A DNA stretch of 64,000 bases, taken from NCBI RefSeq assembly GCF_030406775.1, contig NZ_CP129119.1:2635501-2699500 (forward strand), written 5' to 3'. Shown one piece after another: positions 27,945-35,926 of the stretch. The position numbers and the translations under genes are program-made. Below the pieces are notes generated by a model. It saw only the letters and a program-made list of their open reading frames with translations. It was not told the origin of the DNA and ran no database searches. The number at the start of each line of letters is the position of its first letter. Position 1 is the first letter of the stretch. Origin of the DNA: Sporosarcina trichiuri (GTDB lineage: Bacteria; Bacillota; Bacilli; Bacillales_A; Planococcaceae).

Positions 27945-28325
27945 ATGGGTTACAGAAAACTTGGACGCACAAGTTCACAGCGTAAAGCGATGCTCCGGGA
28001 TCTTGCAACAGACCTGATCATCCACGAACGCATCCAGACAACAGAAGCACGTGCGAAAGAGCTTCGTTCAGTTGTTGAAAAAATGATCACTCTTGGTAAG
28101 CGGGGAGACCTGCACGCACGTCGTCAGGTTGCTGAATTCATCCGCCGGGAAGTTATTCTTGGGGAAGATGAAGAAGGCAAGGAAACGAAGACGTTTGCGA
28201 TCCAGAAGCTATTTGATGATGTGGCACCGCGCTATGCAGAGCGTCAGGGCGGCTATACACGCATCATGAAGATGGGACCGCGCCGCGGCGACGGAGCACC
28301 TGTCGTTATCATCGAACTCGTGTAA
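27945..28325 (+). CDS. rplQ: 50S ribosomal protein L17
   Basis: A 126-residue L17 ([20 protein letters not shown]) at the tunnel exit; last gene of the alpha operon. A hairpin and a larger structured element follow. Confidence 0.97.
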   Translation: MGYRKLGRTSSQRKAMLRDLATDLIIHERIQTTEARAKELRSVVEKMITLGKRGDLHARRQVAEFIRREVILGEDEEGKETKTFAIQKLFDDVAPRYAERQGGYTRIMKMGPRRGDGAPVVIIELV

Positions 28326-28333
28326 CAAACTTG

Positions 28334-28366
28334 GGGGTGTGACTCGCGACAGCCACACCCTCTTTC
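28334..28366 (+). terminator. Probable terminator after rplQ
   Basis: GGGTGTG (28335-28341) pairs with CACACCC (28354-28360) and a short TCTTT tract follows. The poor T tract makes it a weak terminator on its own. Confidence 0.55.
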
Positions 28367-28404
28367 CACATACTGATTTATACGACAATATGAAAAGCTG
28401 AGTG

Positions 28405-28527
28405 TTACGATCGACAGGTTTCCTGATCGGTCTAGCTCTACGCATCTCATCCGCGATGTCGGCGTGAGCACCCGGCATCGACCCATTTTGCTGCGCATTC
28501 TTCGGATGAGATGCGCGCTTTTTTTAT
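28405..28527 (+). ncRNA. Nested hairpin RNA element between rplQ and ecfA1
   Basis: A 13-bp perfect outer stem (28441-28453 with 28503-28515) encloses a 9-bp stem (28454-28462 with 28472-28480, one G-U pair) and a 22-nt single strand, and is followed by a run of seven T residues. A small hairpin (CAGG-TTT-CCTG, about 28418-28428) precedes it. The whole is a structured 3' UTR or leader ending in an intrinsic terminator. By position it is comparable to the L17 downstream element of Lactobacillales; homology is not established. Confidence 0.55.
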
Positions 28528-28544
28528 TTATCGGAAATCCATTA

Positions 28545-28573
28545 TTGAATTTTCAAGCTACTTACCATACATA
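28545..28573 (+). promoter_or_regulatory. Candidate sigma-A promoter for ecfA1
   Basis: TTGAAT (28545-28550), 17-nt spacer, TACATA (28568-28573), just after the structured element and 22 nt before ecfA1. Confidence 0.4.
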
Positions 28574-28595
28574 ACAGAAAGCGAGGCGGGCCGCC

Positions 28596-29441
28596 ATGCG
28601 GGAAGTGCTGTCCCTGGATGCTGTTTCATATGCCTACGAAACCGAAGAGGATGTCTTTGTACAAGCGGTCCGGGACGTGTCGTTCTCGATCCGGGAGGGT
28701 GAGTGGGTCTCGATTGTCGGACATAACGGCTCGGGCAAATCGACGCTGGCGAAACTGATGATCGGCCTGCTGTTCCCAGCATCCGGAACCGTCAATGTGT
28801 TTCTGGAGCCGCTGAATGAACAGAATCTCTGGGACGTCCGCTCGCGCCTCGGCGTCGTCTTCCAGAACCCCGATAACCAATTCGTCGGCGCAACGGTCCA
28901 GGATGATGTGGCATTCGCCCTGGAGAACAACGGTGTGCCGTATGAGGCTATGCAAACGCGGGTCAAAGAGGCGCTCGCGCAAGTCGGCATGTCCGAGTAT
29001 CATCTGCACGAACCGCATCATCTGTCGGGCGGCCAGAAACAGCGGGTGGCGATTGCCGGTGCCCTCGCCATGGAGCCCGATATCCTGATCCTCGATGAGG
29101 CGACGTCCATGCTGGATCCGCAGGGACGTCAGGAAGTGATCGATCTTATCACGGAACTCCGTAAAACGTCGGGACTCACGGTCATCTCCATCACACATGA
29201 CCTGGAGGAAGTGCTGCTCGCGGACCGTGTGCTCGTCATGAACGGCGGCCGTCTCGTCGACACGGGTACGCCTGAAGAAGTTTTTGAAGAAGGAGCCAAG
29301 CTGCAGGCCCACGGGCTCGATCTGCCGTTTGCACTGCGCATGTCCGTGCTGCTTCGGAAGGCCGGACTCCCGCTTGCCGGCGACTATATGTCAGAAGAAG
29401 AGTTGGTGAACGAGTTATGGACATCTCATTTCAGCAAGTGA
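28596..29441 (+). CDS. ecfA1: Energy-coupling factor transporter ATPase EcfA1
   Basis: A 281-residue ABC ATPase with Walker A GHNGSGKST, Q-loop QNPDNQ, signature LSGGQKQR and Walker B LILDEATSMLD. With EcfA2 and EcfT it energises several vitamin-specific S components at the membrane. The ribosome site is poor (GAGG about 12 nt before the ATG). It overlaps ecfA2 by 25 nt; order ecfA1-ecfA2-ecfT-truA after rplQ is the standard Firmicutes arrangement. Confidence 0.93.
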   Translation: MREVLSLDAVSYAYETEEDVFVQAVRDVSFSIREGEWVSIVGHNGSGKSTLAKLMIGLLFPASGTVNVFLEPLNEQNLWDVRSRLGVVFQNPDNQFVGATVQDDVAFALENNGVPYEAMQTRVKEALAQVGMSEYHLHEPHHLSGGQKQRVAIAGALAMEPDILILDEATSMLDPQGRQEVIDLITELRKTSGLTVISITHDLEEVLLADRVLVMNGGRLVDTGTPEEVFEEGAKLQAHGLDLPFALRMSVLLRKAGLPLAGDYMSEEELVNELWTSHFSK

Positions 29442-30289
29442 ATTTCGCCTATTCCCCCGGCACGCCATTCGAGAAGAAGGCATTGCACGGAATCGATCTG
29501 TCGATTCCATCCGGTTCCTATACTGCGGTGATCGGCCATACAGGATCGGGCAAGTCGACACTGCTGCTGCACTTGAACGGGCTGCTGAAACCGACGGAAG
29601 GGACTGTCCGTGTCGGGGATACGCTCATCACAGCCGAGACGAAAGGGAAGACGCTGCGTGACGTGCGCCGGAACGTCGGCATCGTGTTCCAATTTCCCGA
29701 ACATCAGCTGTTCGAGGAAACGGTCCTGAAAGATATCATGTTCGGTCCGCTCAACTTCGGCATGCCGGAGGAAGAAGCACGGACGCGGGCTTTGGAGCTG
29801 ATCGAACTGCTCGGTCTGCCTGCAGATGTGGCTGACAAATCCCCGTTCGAATTGTCGGGCGGCCAGATGAGACGGGTGGCGATTGCGGGCGTGCTGGCGT
29901 TCAAGCCGTCCGTGCTCATCCTGGACGAGCCGACAGCGGGTCTCGATCCGCAAGGGCGCCGCGAAATCATGGCGCTGTTCGAGAGATTCCACCGGGAGGA
30001 GGGGCTGACGACCATCCTCGTCACCCACAGCATGGAAGATGCCGCACGCTATGCAGAGCATGTCATTGTCATGCATGAAGGACATGCTGTGCTGACCGGG
30101 ACGCCCGCGGATGTCCTGACAAATAGGCAGCGGCTGGAGACCTTCCGGCTGGAATTGCCCCGGACCGTCCGATTCCAGCAGGATTTCGAACGGCTGATCG
30201 GCGAACCGCTGCCCGCGAAGGCGCTGACGGAAGAGAGACTGGCCGAACTGATCGCACAGCGGGCGCGGAAATCAGGTGATTCCCGATGA
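29417..30289 (+). CDS. ecfA2: Energy-coupling factor transporter ATPase EcfA2
   Basis: A 290-residue second ATPase of the ECF module with Walker A GHTGSGKST, Q-loop QFPEHQLFE, signature LSGGQMRR and Walker B LILDEPTAGLD. EcfA1 and EcfA2 form the heterodimeric motor. It starts inside ecfA1 and overlaps ecfT by 4 nt (ATGA), indicating coupled translation. Confidence 0.93.
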   Translation: MDISFQQVNFAYSPGTPFEKKALHGIDLSIPSGSYTAVIGHTGSGKSTLLLHLNGLLKPTEGTVRVGDTLITAETKGKTLRDVRRNVGIVFQFPEHQLFEETVLKDIMFGPLNFGMPEEEARTRALELIELLGLPADVADKSPFELSGGQMRRVAIAGVLAFKPSVLILDEPTAGLDPQGRREIMALFERFHREEGLTTILVTHSMEDAARYAEHVIVMHEGHAVLTGTPADVLTNRQRLETFRLELPRTVRFQQDFERLIGEPLPAKALTEERLAELIAQRARKSGDSR

Positions 30290-31083
30290 TGCAGAAAATG
30301 ATCTTCGGCCGATATCTGCCGGGCAACTCCTTCACCCATCGGCTGGATCCCCGTTCCAAGCTGGTCTTCGTCTTCCTGTTCATCGTAGCGGTGTTCCTGG
30401 CGAACAACACAGTGACGTATGCCATCCTGCTGGTCTTCACGATGCTGGTGATTGCAGTCTCAAAGATCCGCCTGCCCTTCCTGCTCGGCGGGCTGAAGCC
30501 GATTCTGTTCCTTGTGGTGTTCACTCTGTTCATGCACCTGTTTCTGACAAGGGAAGGGGCTGTCCTGGTCGAGTGGAAATTCATCAAGATCTACGAAGAG
30601 GGGCTGCGGCAGGGGATCTACATATCGCTGAGGTTCCTGATTCTCGTCCTGATGACGACCGTGCTGACACTGACGACGTCACCGATCTCCATCACGGATG
30701 GGGTGGAGACACTGCTGAATCCGCTGAAAGCCGTAAAACTGCCTGTCCATGAGCTCGCCATGATGATGTCGATCGCCCTCCGGTTCATCCCGACCTTGAT
30801 GGACGAAACAGACAAGATCCTGAAAGCGCAGCTCGCCCGGGGCTCGGATATCAGTTCGGGAACCATCCAGCAGCGCATCAAAGCTGTCATCCCGCTCCTC
30901 GTGCCCCTGTTCGTCAGTGCATTCAAGCGGGCGGAGGACCTGGCGGTGGCGATGGAAGTAAGAGGGTACCGTGGTGGCGAAGGACGCACCCGGTTCCGCA
31001 AACTGCACTGGCAGGCAGGCGATACGGCCGTCATGATCGTTTTTGCCCTGCTATGCGCCGTATTGGTGTATTTCAGAGCATGA
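30286..31083 (+). CDS. ecfT: Energy-coupling factor transporter transmembrane protein EcfT
   Basis: A 265-residue membrane protein with several hydrophobic segments and the two arginine-containing coupling motifs (LARGSD near residue 186, EVRGYRGG near residue 226) that dock onto the ATPases. It links the motor to vitamin-binding S components encoded elsewhere. truA follows after 13 nt. Confidence 0.92.
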   Translation: MMQKMIFGRYLPGNSFTHRLDPRSKLVFVFLFIVAVFLANNTVTYAILLVFTMLVIAVSKIRLPFLLGGLKPILFLVVFTLFMHLFLTREGAVLVEWKFIKIYEEGLRQGIYISLRFLILVLMTTVLTLTTSPISITDGVETLLNPLKAVKLPVHELAMMMSIALRFIPTLMDETDKILKAQLARGSDISSGTIQQRIKAVIPLLVPLFVSAFKRAEDLAVAMEVRGYRGGEGRTRFRKLHWQAGDTAVMIVFALLCAVLVYFRA

Positions 31084-31096
31084 GGAGGAGGAACAT

Positions 31097-31843
31097 ATGA
31101 ATCGTATCAAGGCGACTGTCGCGTACGACGGCACCCTGTTCTCGGGGTATCAGTCGCAGCCGGGCAAGCGGACCGTCCAGTCGGATATCGATAAGGCCCT
31201 GCGCAAACTGCATAAGGACGATTCGGTGTACAGTGTCGCAAGCGGCCGGACGGATGCCGGCGTCCATGCATGGGGGCAGGTGATCCACTTCGATACACCG
31301 CTGTCCCTCGAGGATGACCGGTGGGTGATGGCATTGAACGTACTGCTGCCGAAAGACATCCGTGTCATTGATGCCGCCGTGGTGCCAGAAGAGTTCCACG
31401 CGCGCTATTCCGCAACAGGCAAGACGTATCAGTACCGCTGGACGCGGACGGCGATCCAGAGTCCGTTCGAGCGGAACTATGCCGTCCATCTCGGCAAGTG
31501 GAATCCCGACGCGGCGCGGATGCGCGAAGGGGCTGCCCGTCTTCTTGGCACGCATGATTTCACGAGCTTCTGTTCATCCAAGACCGCGACGTCTTCGAAA
31601 GTGAGGACCATCCGGAAACTTGAGATCGAGGAGCAGGGCGACCAACTGCTCATGACGGTTGAGGGAGACGGGTTCCTGTACAACATGGTCCGGACGATTG
31701 CGGGCGTGCTATATGCAGTCGGGATCGGCTGGGACGAGCCCCATCACGTCACTGAGATCCTCGAGGCGCGCGACCGGAAACAGGCGGGCAAAACTGCACC
31801 GGCACACGGTTTGTATCTGATGAACGTAACGTACGGGGAATAA
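31097..31843 (+). CDS. truA: tRNA pseudouridine(38-40) synthase
   Basis: A 248-residue synthase modifying the anticodon stem-loop. The catalytic aspartate lies in SGRTDAGVHAWGQ. ATG 31097 has GAGGAGGAG upstream; an in-frame ATG at 31043 lies within ecfT and is not used. Confidence 0.95.
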   Translation: MNRIKATVAYDGTLFSGYQSQPGKRTVQSDIDKALRKLHKDDSVYSVASGRTDAGVHAWGQVIHFDTPLSLEDDRWVMALNVLLPKDIRVIDAAVVPEEFHARYSATGKTYQYRWTRTAIQSPFERNYAVHLGKWNPDAARMREGAARLLGTHDFTSFCSSKTATSSKVRTIRKLEIEEQGDQLLMTVEGDGFLYNMVRTIAGVLYAVGIGWDEPHHVTEILEARDRKQAGKTAPAHGLYLMNVTYGE

Positions 31844-31875
31844 GCAACTTTTCCAGGTGTTTTATGCAAATTCTC

Positions 31876-31904
31876 TTGACTTCGCTGGGGATAACCGGTA
31901 AGAT
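31876..31904 (+). promoter_or_regulatory. Sigma-A promoter of rplM-rpsI
   Basis: TTGACT (31876-31881), 17-nt spacer, TAAGAT (31899-31904). Confidence 0.68.
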
Positions 31905-31919
31905 AATCAATGGTATTTC

Positions 31920-32005
31920 AATAACCCCACAAAAAAGCCCCGAAACTTTATTTGTGTTCAAGGGATAGAGAAAACGGAACAGACTGAAACCTAATTTAGG
32001 AGGAA
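31920..32005 (+). promoter_or_regulatory. Candidate L13 leader (autoregulatory 5' UTR)
   Basis: The 100-nt leader of rplM contains an A/C-rich left arm (CACAAA 31928-31933) that pairs with TTTGTG (31951-31956) around a loop with GCCCCGAAAC, then a second purine-rich segment ending in CTGAAACC. This resembles the L13 leader found before rplM in Bacillales. The match is by position and partial motif only. Confidence 0.5.
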
Positions 32006-32013
32006 CTGAAACT

Positions 32014-32451
32014 ATGCGTACAACATTCATGGCTAAAGGCCACGAAGTAGAGCGTAAATGGCTCGTTGTCGATGCTGAAGGACAGACGCTTGGCCGTCTT
32101 GCTTCAGAAGTCGCTTCACTGCTTCGCGGTAAACATAAACCGACTTTCACACCACACGTGGACACTGGTGATCACGTGATCATCATCAACGCTGAAAAGA
32201 TCCAGCTGACAGGAAACAAACTGAAAGACAAGAAATACTACCGTCACTCAGGATACACAGGCAGCATCAAGTCGCGTACAGCACTTGAAATGCGCACGAA
32301 CTATCCGACTAAGATGCTCGAACTGGCTATCAAAGGCATGCTTCCAAAAGGACCGCTTGGCCGTCAGACAGCGAAGAAACTTCATGTATTCGCAGGCGCG
32401 GAGCATACTCATGCAGCACAAAAACCTGAAGCATACGAGCTTCGCGGGTAA
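32014..32451 (+). CDS. rplM: 50S ribosomal protein L13
   Basis: A 145-residue L13 ([20 protein letters not shown]), an early 50S assembly protein. It is transcribed with rpsI, 20 nt downstream. TTAGGAGG precedes ATG 32014. Confidence 0.97.
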   Translation: MRTTFMAKGHEVERKWLVVDAEGQTLGRLASEVASLLRGKHKPTFTPHVDTGDHVIIINAEKIQLTGNKLKDKKYYRHSGYTGSIKSRTALEMRTNYPTKMLELAIKGMLPKGPLGRQTAKKLHVFAGAEHTHAAQKPEAYELRG

Positions 32452-32471
32452 TTAAAGAGGAGGAAACACTT

Positions 32472-32864
32472 TTGGCACAAGTACAATATATCGGCACTGG
32501 CCGACGTAAAAGTTCAACAGCACGTGTACGTTTGGTACCTGGTGAAGGCAAGATCATCATCAACAAGCGTGACGCAGAAGACTACGTACCATTCGAAACA
32601 CTTCGCAATGTCATCAAGCAGCCGCTTGTTGCGACAAACACATTGGGAAGCTACGACATCCACGTTAACGTAAGTGGCGGCGGATACACAGGACAAGCCG
32701 GCGCAATCCGTCACGGCGTTGCCCGTGCATTGCTCACAGTAGACCCTGACTTCCGTCCGGCCTTGAAATCAGCCGGTCTCCTCACACGTGACCCACGTAT
32801 GAAGGAACGTAAGAAATACGGTCTCAAAGGCGCACGTCGCGCACCACAATTCTCGAAGCGTTAA
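32472..32864 (+). CDS. rpsI: 30S ribosomal protein S9
   Basis: A 130-residue S9 with the C-terminal [12 protein letters not shown] tail that reaches P-site tRNA. It starts at TTG 32472 after GAGGAGG. Confidence 0.97.
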   Translation: MAQVQYIGTGRRKSSTARVRLVPGEGKIIINKRDAEDYVPFETLRNVIKQPLVATNTLGSYDIHVNVSGGGYTGQAGAIRHGVARALLTVDPDFRPALKSAGLLTRDPRMKERKKYGLKGARRAPQFSKR

Positions 32865-32880
32865 TCATATGCATATGCAG

Positions 32881-32916
32881 CCCCCTCCCCGGCAGAGCCG
32901 GGGAGGGGGTTTTTTT
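32881..32916 (+). terminator. Intrinsic terminator after rpsI
   Basis: A 13-bp perfect GC-rich stem (32881-32893 with 32897-32909, loop AGA) followed by seven T residues. Confidence 0.96.
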
Positions 32917-32936
32917 GTATCGATAAAGTGTGCAGG

Positions 32937-33204
32937 GAGAGGGCGCTTAATTGCATGAAGGCGTTGGTCGCTGGTTGATTCGTGCAGAAAGAGGGTGCTT
33001 AATTGCACGAAGGCGCTGGTTGCCGGAGGCTTCGTGCAGAAAGAGAGTGCTTAATTGCACGAAGGCGCTGGTCGCCGGAGGCTTCATGCAGAAAGAGAGT
33101 GCTTAATTGCACGAAGGCACTGGTCATCGAAGGCTTCATGCAGAAAGAGTGCGCTTAATTGCACGAAGGGGTAGATTACTGGTAGCTTCATACAAAAAGA
33201 AGAC
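32937..33204. repeat. Tandem repeat of exactly 52 nt, five copies
   Basis: GCTTAATTGCA starts at 32945, 32997, 33049, 33101 and 33153, every step being exactly 52 nt; a decayed sixth half-unit follows to about 33204. Inside each full unit TGCACGAAG and CTTCGTGCA (or close variants) form a 9-bp inverted repeat about 17 nt apart. No gene is seen in the 384-nt gap between rpsI and the NERD gene. Confidence 0.93.
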
Positions 33205-33252
33205 AGGTAGTTGTATGTTTACTTTCACATGAGATATCATGACATATAAATA

Positions 33253-33285
33253 GCATGCGACCAGTTAATAAAACTGGTCGCATGC
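33253..33285. terminator. Perfect 14-bp inverted repeat downstream of the NERD gene
   Basis: GCATGCGACCAGTT (33253-33266) pairs with its complement at 33272-33285 around AATAA. It lies just past the 3' end of the minus-strand NERD gene. Neither flank has a good T tract, so termination is likely but unproven. Confidence 0.5.
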
Positions 33286-33300
33286 CTAATAGGAACGTCC

Positions 33301-34230
33301 TTATGAGTCGTCTCTGACTTCGTAATACCGGTGCTTGCGGCCGCCGCAAGGAGTGAAATTTCGTTTCAATGTTTGCCGGATGATGCTTGGCGATTCAAAC
33401 ACCGCACACCATTCATGCACGCGCGCCGTGGTGATCCGGTCTTCCGGGAACAGCAGGGCCAGCTCGCGGACACTCCGCAGGATGCCGTGTTCGGCGGGCT
33501 CTCCCCAGGTACAACCCGGGCAGCTCAGCGTGCGCTGGCCGACCCTGATCATGAAAGCGGAGCAGCGCGGACACGCAATTCCTTTCCGGCATTTGTCCCG
33601 CGTATAGGCGGGCAGCCGGGGCATCGGCCGGTCGGTCCGGCTGAGCGCCCGCAGCCGTCCGGCCAGCTCCTGGTGCGCTCGGCCGAGGACGGAAGGCGCC
33701 AGGTCAAGCCGGGCGAGGAACCGTTCCAGCTGGCCGGGCAGTACGATCGGAGAGTCCGTGGGCGCGTGGTACAGTGCGAAATGCGGATGAACGAAGACAA
33801 TATATCCTGTCACGGGCAACCCGGCCTTCCAGGTTTTCATCAGGCCTTGCAGCAAAGTCCTGCTGCGGCTCAGCTGGTGCAGCGGATTGAGGATTTCCTG
33901 ACCGGTGGTGAGCAGCCGGAATGCTCCGTCCTCATACACGTAGTCGCCTTCATAGTTCTTCACTTCGAACAGCAGGATCCCTTTTTCTAAAATCAATAAT
34001 GAATCGATCTGGAATGCGGACTGGGCATGCTCCAGATACAGATCATGCTGCACGATGACATCGCCGCGAAGCTTTGCGGTCAGCCGCCCGAACATCTCTT
34101 CGCCGGCGTTCCCTTTCGACAGGCGGGCTGCACGCCGCAGTCCGTCCTCCGGGAGCACCCCGCGGATCCGCAGCTGTTCCAGCAACCGCAATTCTGTCGC
34201 GGCGCCGCTGCGTTCAATTGGTTTTATCAA
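33301..34230 (-). CDS. NERD (nuclease-related) domain protein with zinc ribbon
   Basis: A 309-residue protein. The NERD domain spans about residues 40-150: GNAGEEMFGRL, then QIDSLL and FEVKNYEG, which supply the D...ExK residues of the PD-(D/E)xK nuclease-like fold. A CPRC...CPGC zinc ribbon lies at about residues 215-235, and the rest is unassigned. It starts at TTG (34230-34228) behind AAAGGAG. It stands alone, divergent from the MscS gene. Nuclease activity and substrate are unknown. Confidence 0.75.
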   Translation of the reverse strand: MIKPIERSGAATELRLLEQLRIRGVLPEDGLRRAARLSKGNAGEEMFGRLTAKLRGDVIVQHDLYLEHAQSAFQIDSLLILEKGILLFEVKNYEGDYVYEDGAFRLLTTGQEILNPLHQLSRSRTLLQGLMKTWKAGLPVTGYIVFVHPHFALYHAPTDSPIVLPGQLERFLARLDLAPSVLGRAHQELAGRLRALSRTDRPMPRLPAYTRDKCRKGIACPRCSAFMIRVGQRTLSCPGCTWGEPAEHGILRSVRELALLFPEDRITTARVHEWCAVFESPSIIRQTLKRNFTPCGGRKHRYYEVRDDS

Positions 34231-34232
34231 CT

Positions 34233-34262
34233 TTGATAGACTCCTTTTCCATCAGATAGTAT
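34233..34262 (+). promoter_or_regulatory. Candidate promoter for the YbdG-like channel gene
   Basis: TTGATA (34233-34238), 18-nt spacer, TAGTAT (34257-34262). It starts beside the NERD gene start and implies a leader of about 300 nt before the channel ATG. Confidence 0.5.
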
Positions 34263-34280
34263 AGCCGGCTGGCATCATCC

Positions 34281-34426
34281 GCGCTAAAGAGCTGGCGGAA
34301 CAGCCTATGATGCAATACGGACGAGAGAGAAGAGAATGTTGAGGGGGAACTTCCGCGGCAGAGCCGCCGGGGACGGAACCAGGGGAAGAGGTTCCTGCTC
34401 CCTGAGTTCGACAGCGACGCGCAATA
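34281..34426 (+). promoter_or_regulatory. Candidate ydaO/yuaA-class c-di-AMP riboswitch
   Basis: The leader contains, in order, GCGCTAAAG (34281-34289), GAGGGGGAAC (34341-34350), GGGGACGGAACC (34369-34380), AGGGGAAG followed by GTTCCTGCTCCC, then GAGTTCGACAGC and GCGC (to about 34422). I compare this from memory with the ydaO consensus blocks GGGGGAACC, GGGGUGAAUC, UUCCUGCUCC-GAACCCGACAGCUAAC and a closing P1 arm. A hairpin (CCTGCC 34429-34434 with GGCAGG 34449-34454) follows without a T run. Class assignment is tentative because several consensus positions differ. Confidence 0.5.
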
Positions 34427-34571
34427 GTCCTGCCTGCGCACTACCACGGGCAGGAAACCGTACCGCCTCCCGAACGTCCCTTACAGGAGAGACCGCTTTC
34501 CAGACATAGGGCGTCACCAAACAGGGAAGACAACCCCTGACTGAACAATTACTGCAACAGGAGGAACCACC

Positions 34572-35819
34572 ATGACCATTATCCGCAGCCGCCTGCTCGC
34601 CTACGGGGTCGACGCAGCCTGGGCAGAGCTCCTGGCGTTCGTCATCCTGATCGGCAGCATTGCACTCGTCTGCCTGATTGCAAATTTCATCACACAGAAA
34701 ATACTGGTCCGCCTGGTGACCCATATTTTGCGCAAGCACCGTTACCGGTGGGATGAATACCTGCTTCGGCGCAAAGTGTTCCGCGTGCTGTCGCATCTGG
34801 TGCCGGCGATGATCATCTATTGGTCAGCCGCAGCCTTCCCGACGTACCGGAAGGCGATCGAGACGGCAGCGCTGACGTATCTCGTCGCAGTGACACTCGT
34901 GGCGATCAGCCGCCTGCTCAGCGTCCTGAATGATATATACCAGACGTATGACATCTCCAAGACGAAGCCGATCAAAGGCTATATCCAAGTCGCAAAACTT
35001 GTCGTCATCATCGTCGGCATCATCACGGTCATCGCCCGGTGGATGGGGGAGAGTCCGGCAATCCTGCTGAGCGGGATCGCCGGGCTGTCCGCCGTGTTCC
35101 TGCTCGTGTTCCGGGACTCGCTGCTCGGCCTTGTTGCCGGTATCCAGCTGTCCGCAAACGACATGGTGCGTGTAGGAGACTGGATCGAGATGCCGAATTA
35201 CGAGGCGAACGGGGAAGTGATCGATATTTCGCTGAACACCGTCATGGTGCAGAATTTCGACCGCACGGTGACGATGATCCCAAGTTACGCGCTGATCTCC
35301 AGCTCCTTCAAGAACTGGCGCGGAATGCTGGAGTCCGGCGGCCGCCGTTTGATGCGTTCGTTGTCGATCGACATGACGAGCATCCGGTTCTGTACGCCTG
35401 CTATGATCGATCGGTTCCGGAAGATTGATATCCTGACCGACTATATCGAGAGCCGGGAGAAGGAAATCACCGCGTACAACGACGCACACGGCATCCAGGA
35501 CGGCACGAGCATCAACGGACGTGCCCTGACCAATATCGGCGTGTTCCGTGTCTACATCATCCAGTACTTGCGCAACCATCCGGACATTGACCAGGAGGCA
35601 CCCCTCATCGCGCGTCAGCTCGCATCGGGCAAAGACGGGCTGCCGATCGAAATTTATGCATTCGCCAAGACGACGGAGTTTGCCGTCTATGAGACGATCC
35701 AGGCAGATATTTTCGATCATCTCTTTGCAGTCATCGGCGATTTCGGCCTGGAGCTGTTCCAGAGCCCAACCGGCCGCGATCTGAAACAGATTAGCCCGTC
35801 TGCGACGGACATGGAATAA
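34572..35819 (+). CDS. Mechanosensitive channel, MscS family, YbdG-like
   Basis: A 415-residue membrane protein with about five hydrophobic segments in the first 190 residues, then the MscS pore helix and beta domain (SAVFLLVFRDSLLGLVAGIQ, VRVGDWIEMPNYEANGEVID). The length and the insert before the C-terminus match the YbdG miniconductance type rather than short MscS. It would release solutes under osmotic downshock. AGGAGG precedes ATG 34572. A long structured leader and a second MscS gene downstream suggest an osmotic-stress locus. Confidence 0.87.
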   Translation: MTIIRSRLLAYGVDAAWAELLAFVILIGSIALVCLIANFITQKILVRLVTHILRKHRYRWDEYLLRRKVFRVLSHLVPAMIIYWSAAAFPTYRKAIETAALTYLVAVTLVAISRLLSVLNDIYQTYDISKTKPIKGYIQVAKLVVIIVGIITVIARWMGESPAILLSGIAGLSAVFLLVFRDSLLGLVAGIQLSANDMVRVGDWIEMPNYEANGEVIDISLNTVMVQNFDRTVTMIPSYALISSSFKNWRGMLESGGRRLMRSLSIDMTSIRFCTPAMIDRFRKIDILTDYIESREKEITAYNDAHGIQDGTSINGRALTNIGVFRVYIIQYLRNHPDIDQEAPLIARQLASGKDGLPIEIYAFAKTTEFAVYETIQADIFDHLFAVIGDFGLELFQSPTGRDLKQISPSATDME

Positions 35820-35856
35820 AGGCGGCTTGACGGGAAGCACCGCTGCGGCCTATCAC

Positions 35857-35886
35857 TTGAAACGGCATGCCTCCGTGCGTTATGCT
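35857..35886 (+). promoter_or_regulatory. Candidate sigma-A promoter for the second MscS gene
   Basis: TTGAAA (35857-35862), 18-nt spacer, TATGCT (35881-35886). It overlaps a TGAAAC that could suggest sigma-W, but the following CGTT is only 14 nt away. Confidence 0.45.
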
Positions 35887-35926
35887 GATAAAATGCACTC
35901 ACCAGCATGGGAGGTACCTGAAACAA

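Noticed and set aside
32937..33204. The 52-nt repeats as a CRISPR array
   Set aside because: The whole unit repeats, including the part that would be the spacer, and no cas genes are nearby.
34429..34454. Hairpin after the candidate riboswitch as an intrinsic terminator
   Set aside because: No T run follows the stem.
35857..35884. Sigma-W promoter before the second MscS gene
   Set aside because: TGAAAC is present but the following CGTT is only 14 nt away, outside the 16-17 nt spacing seen at sigW.
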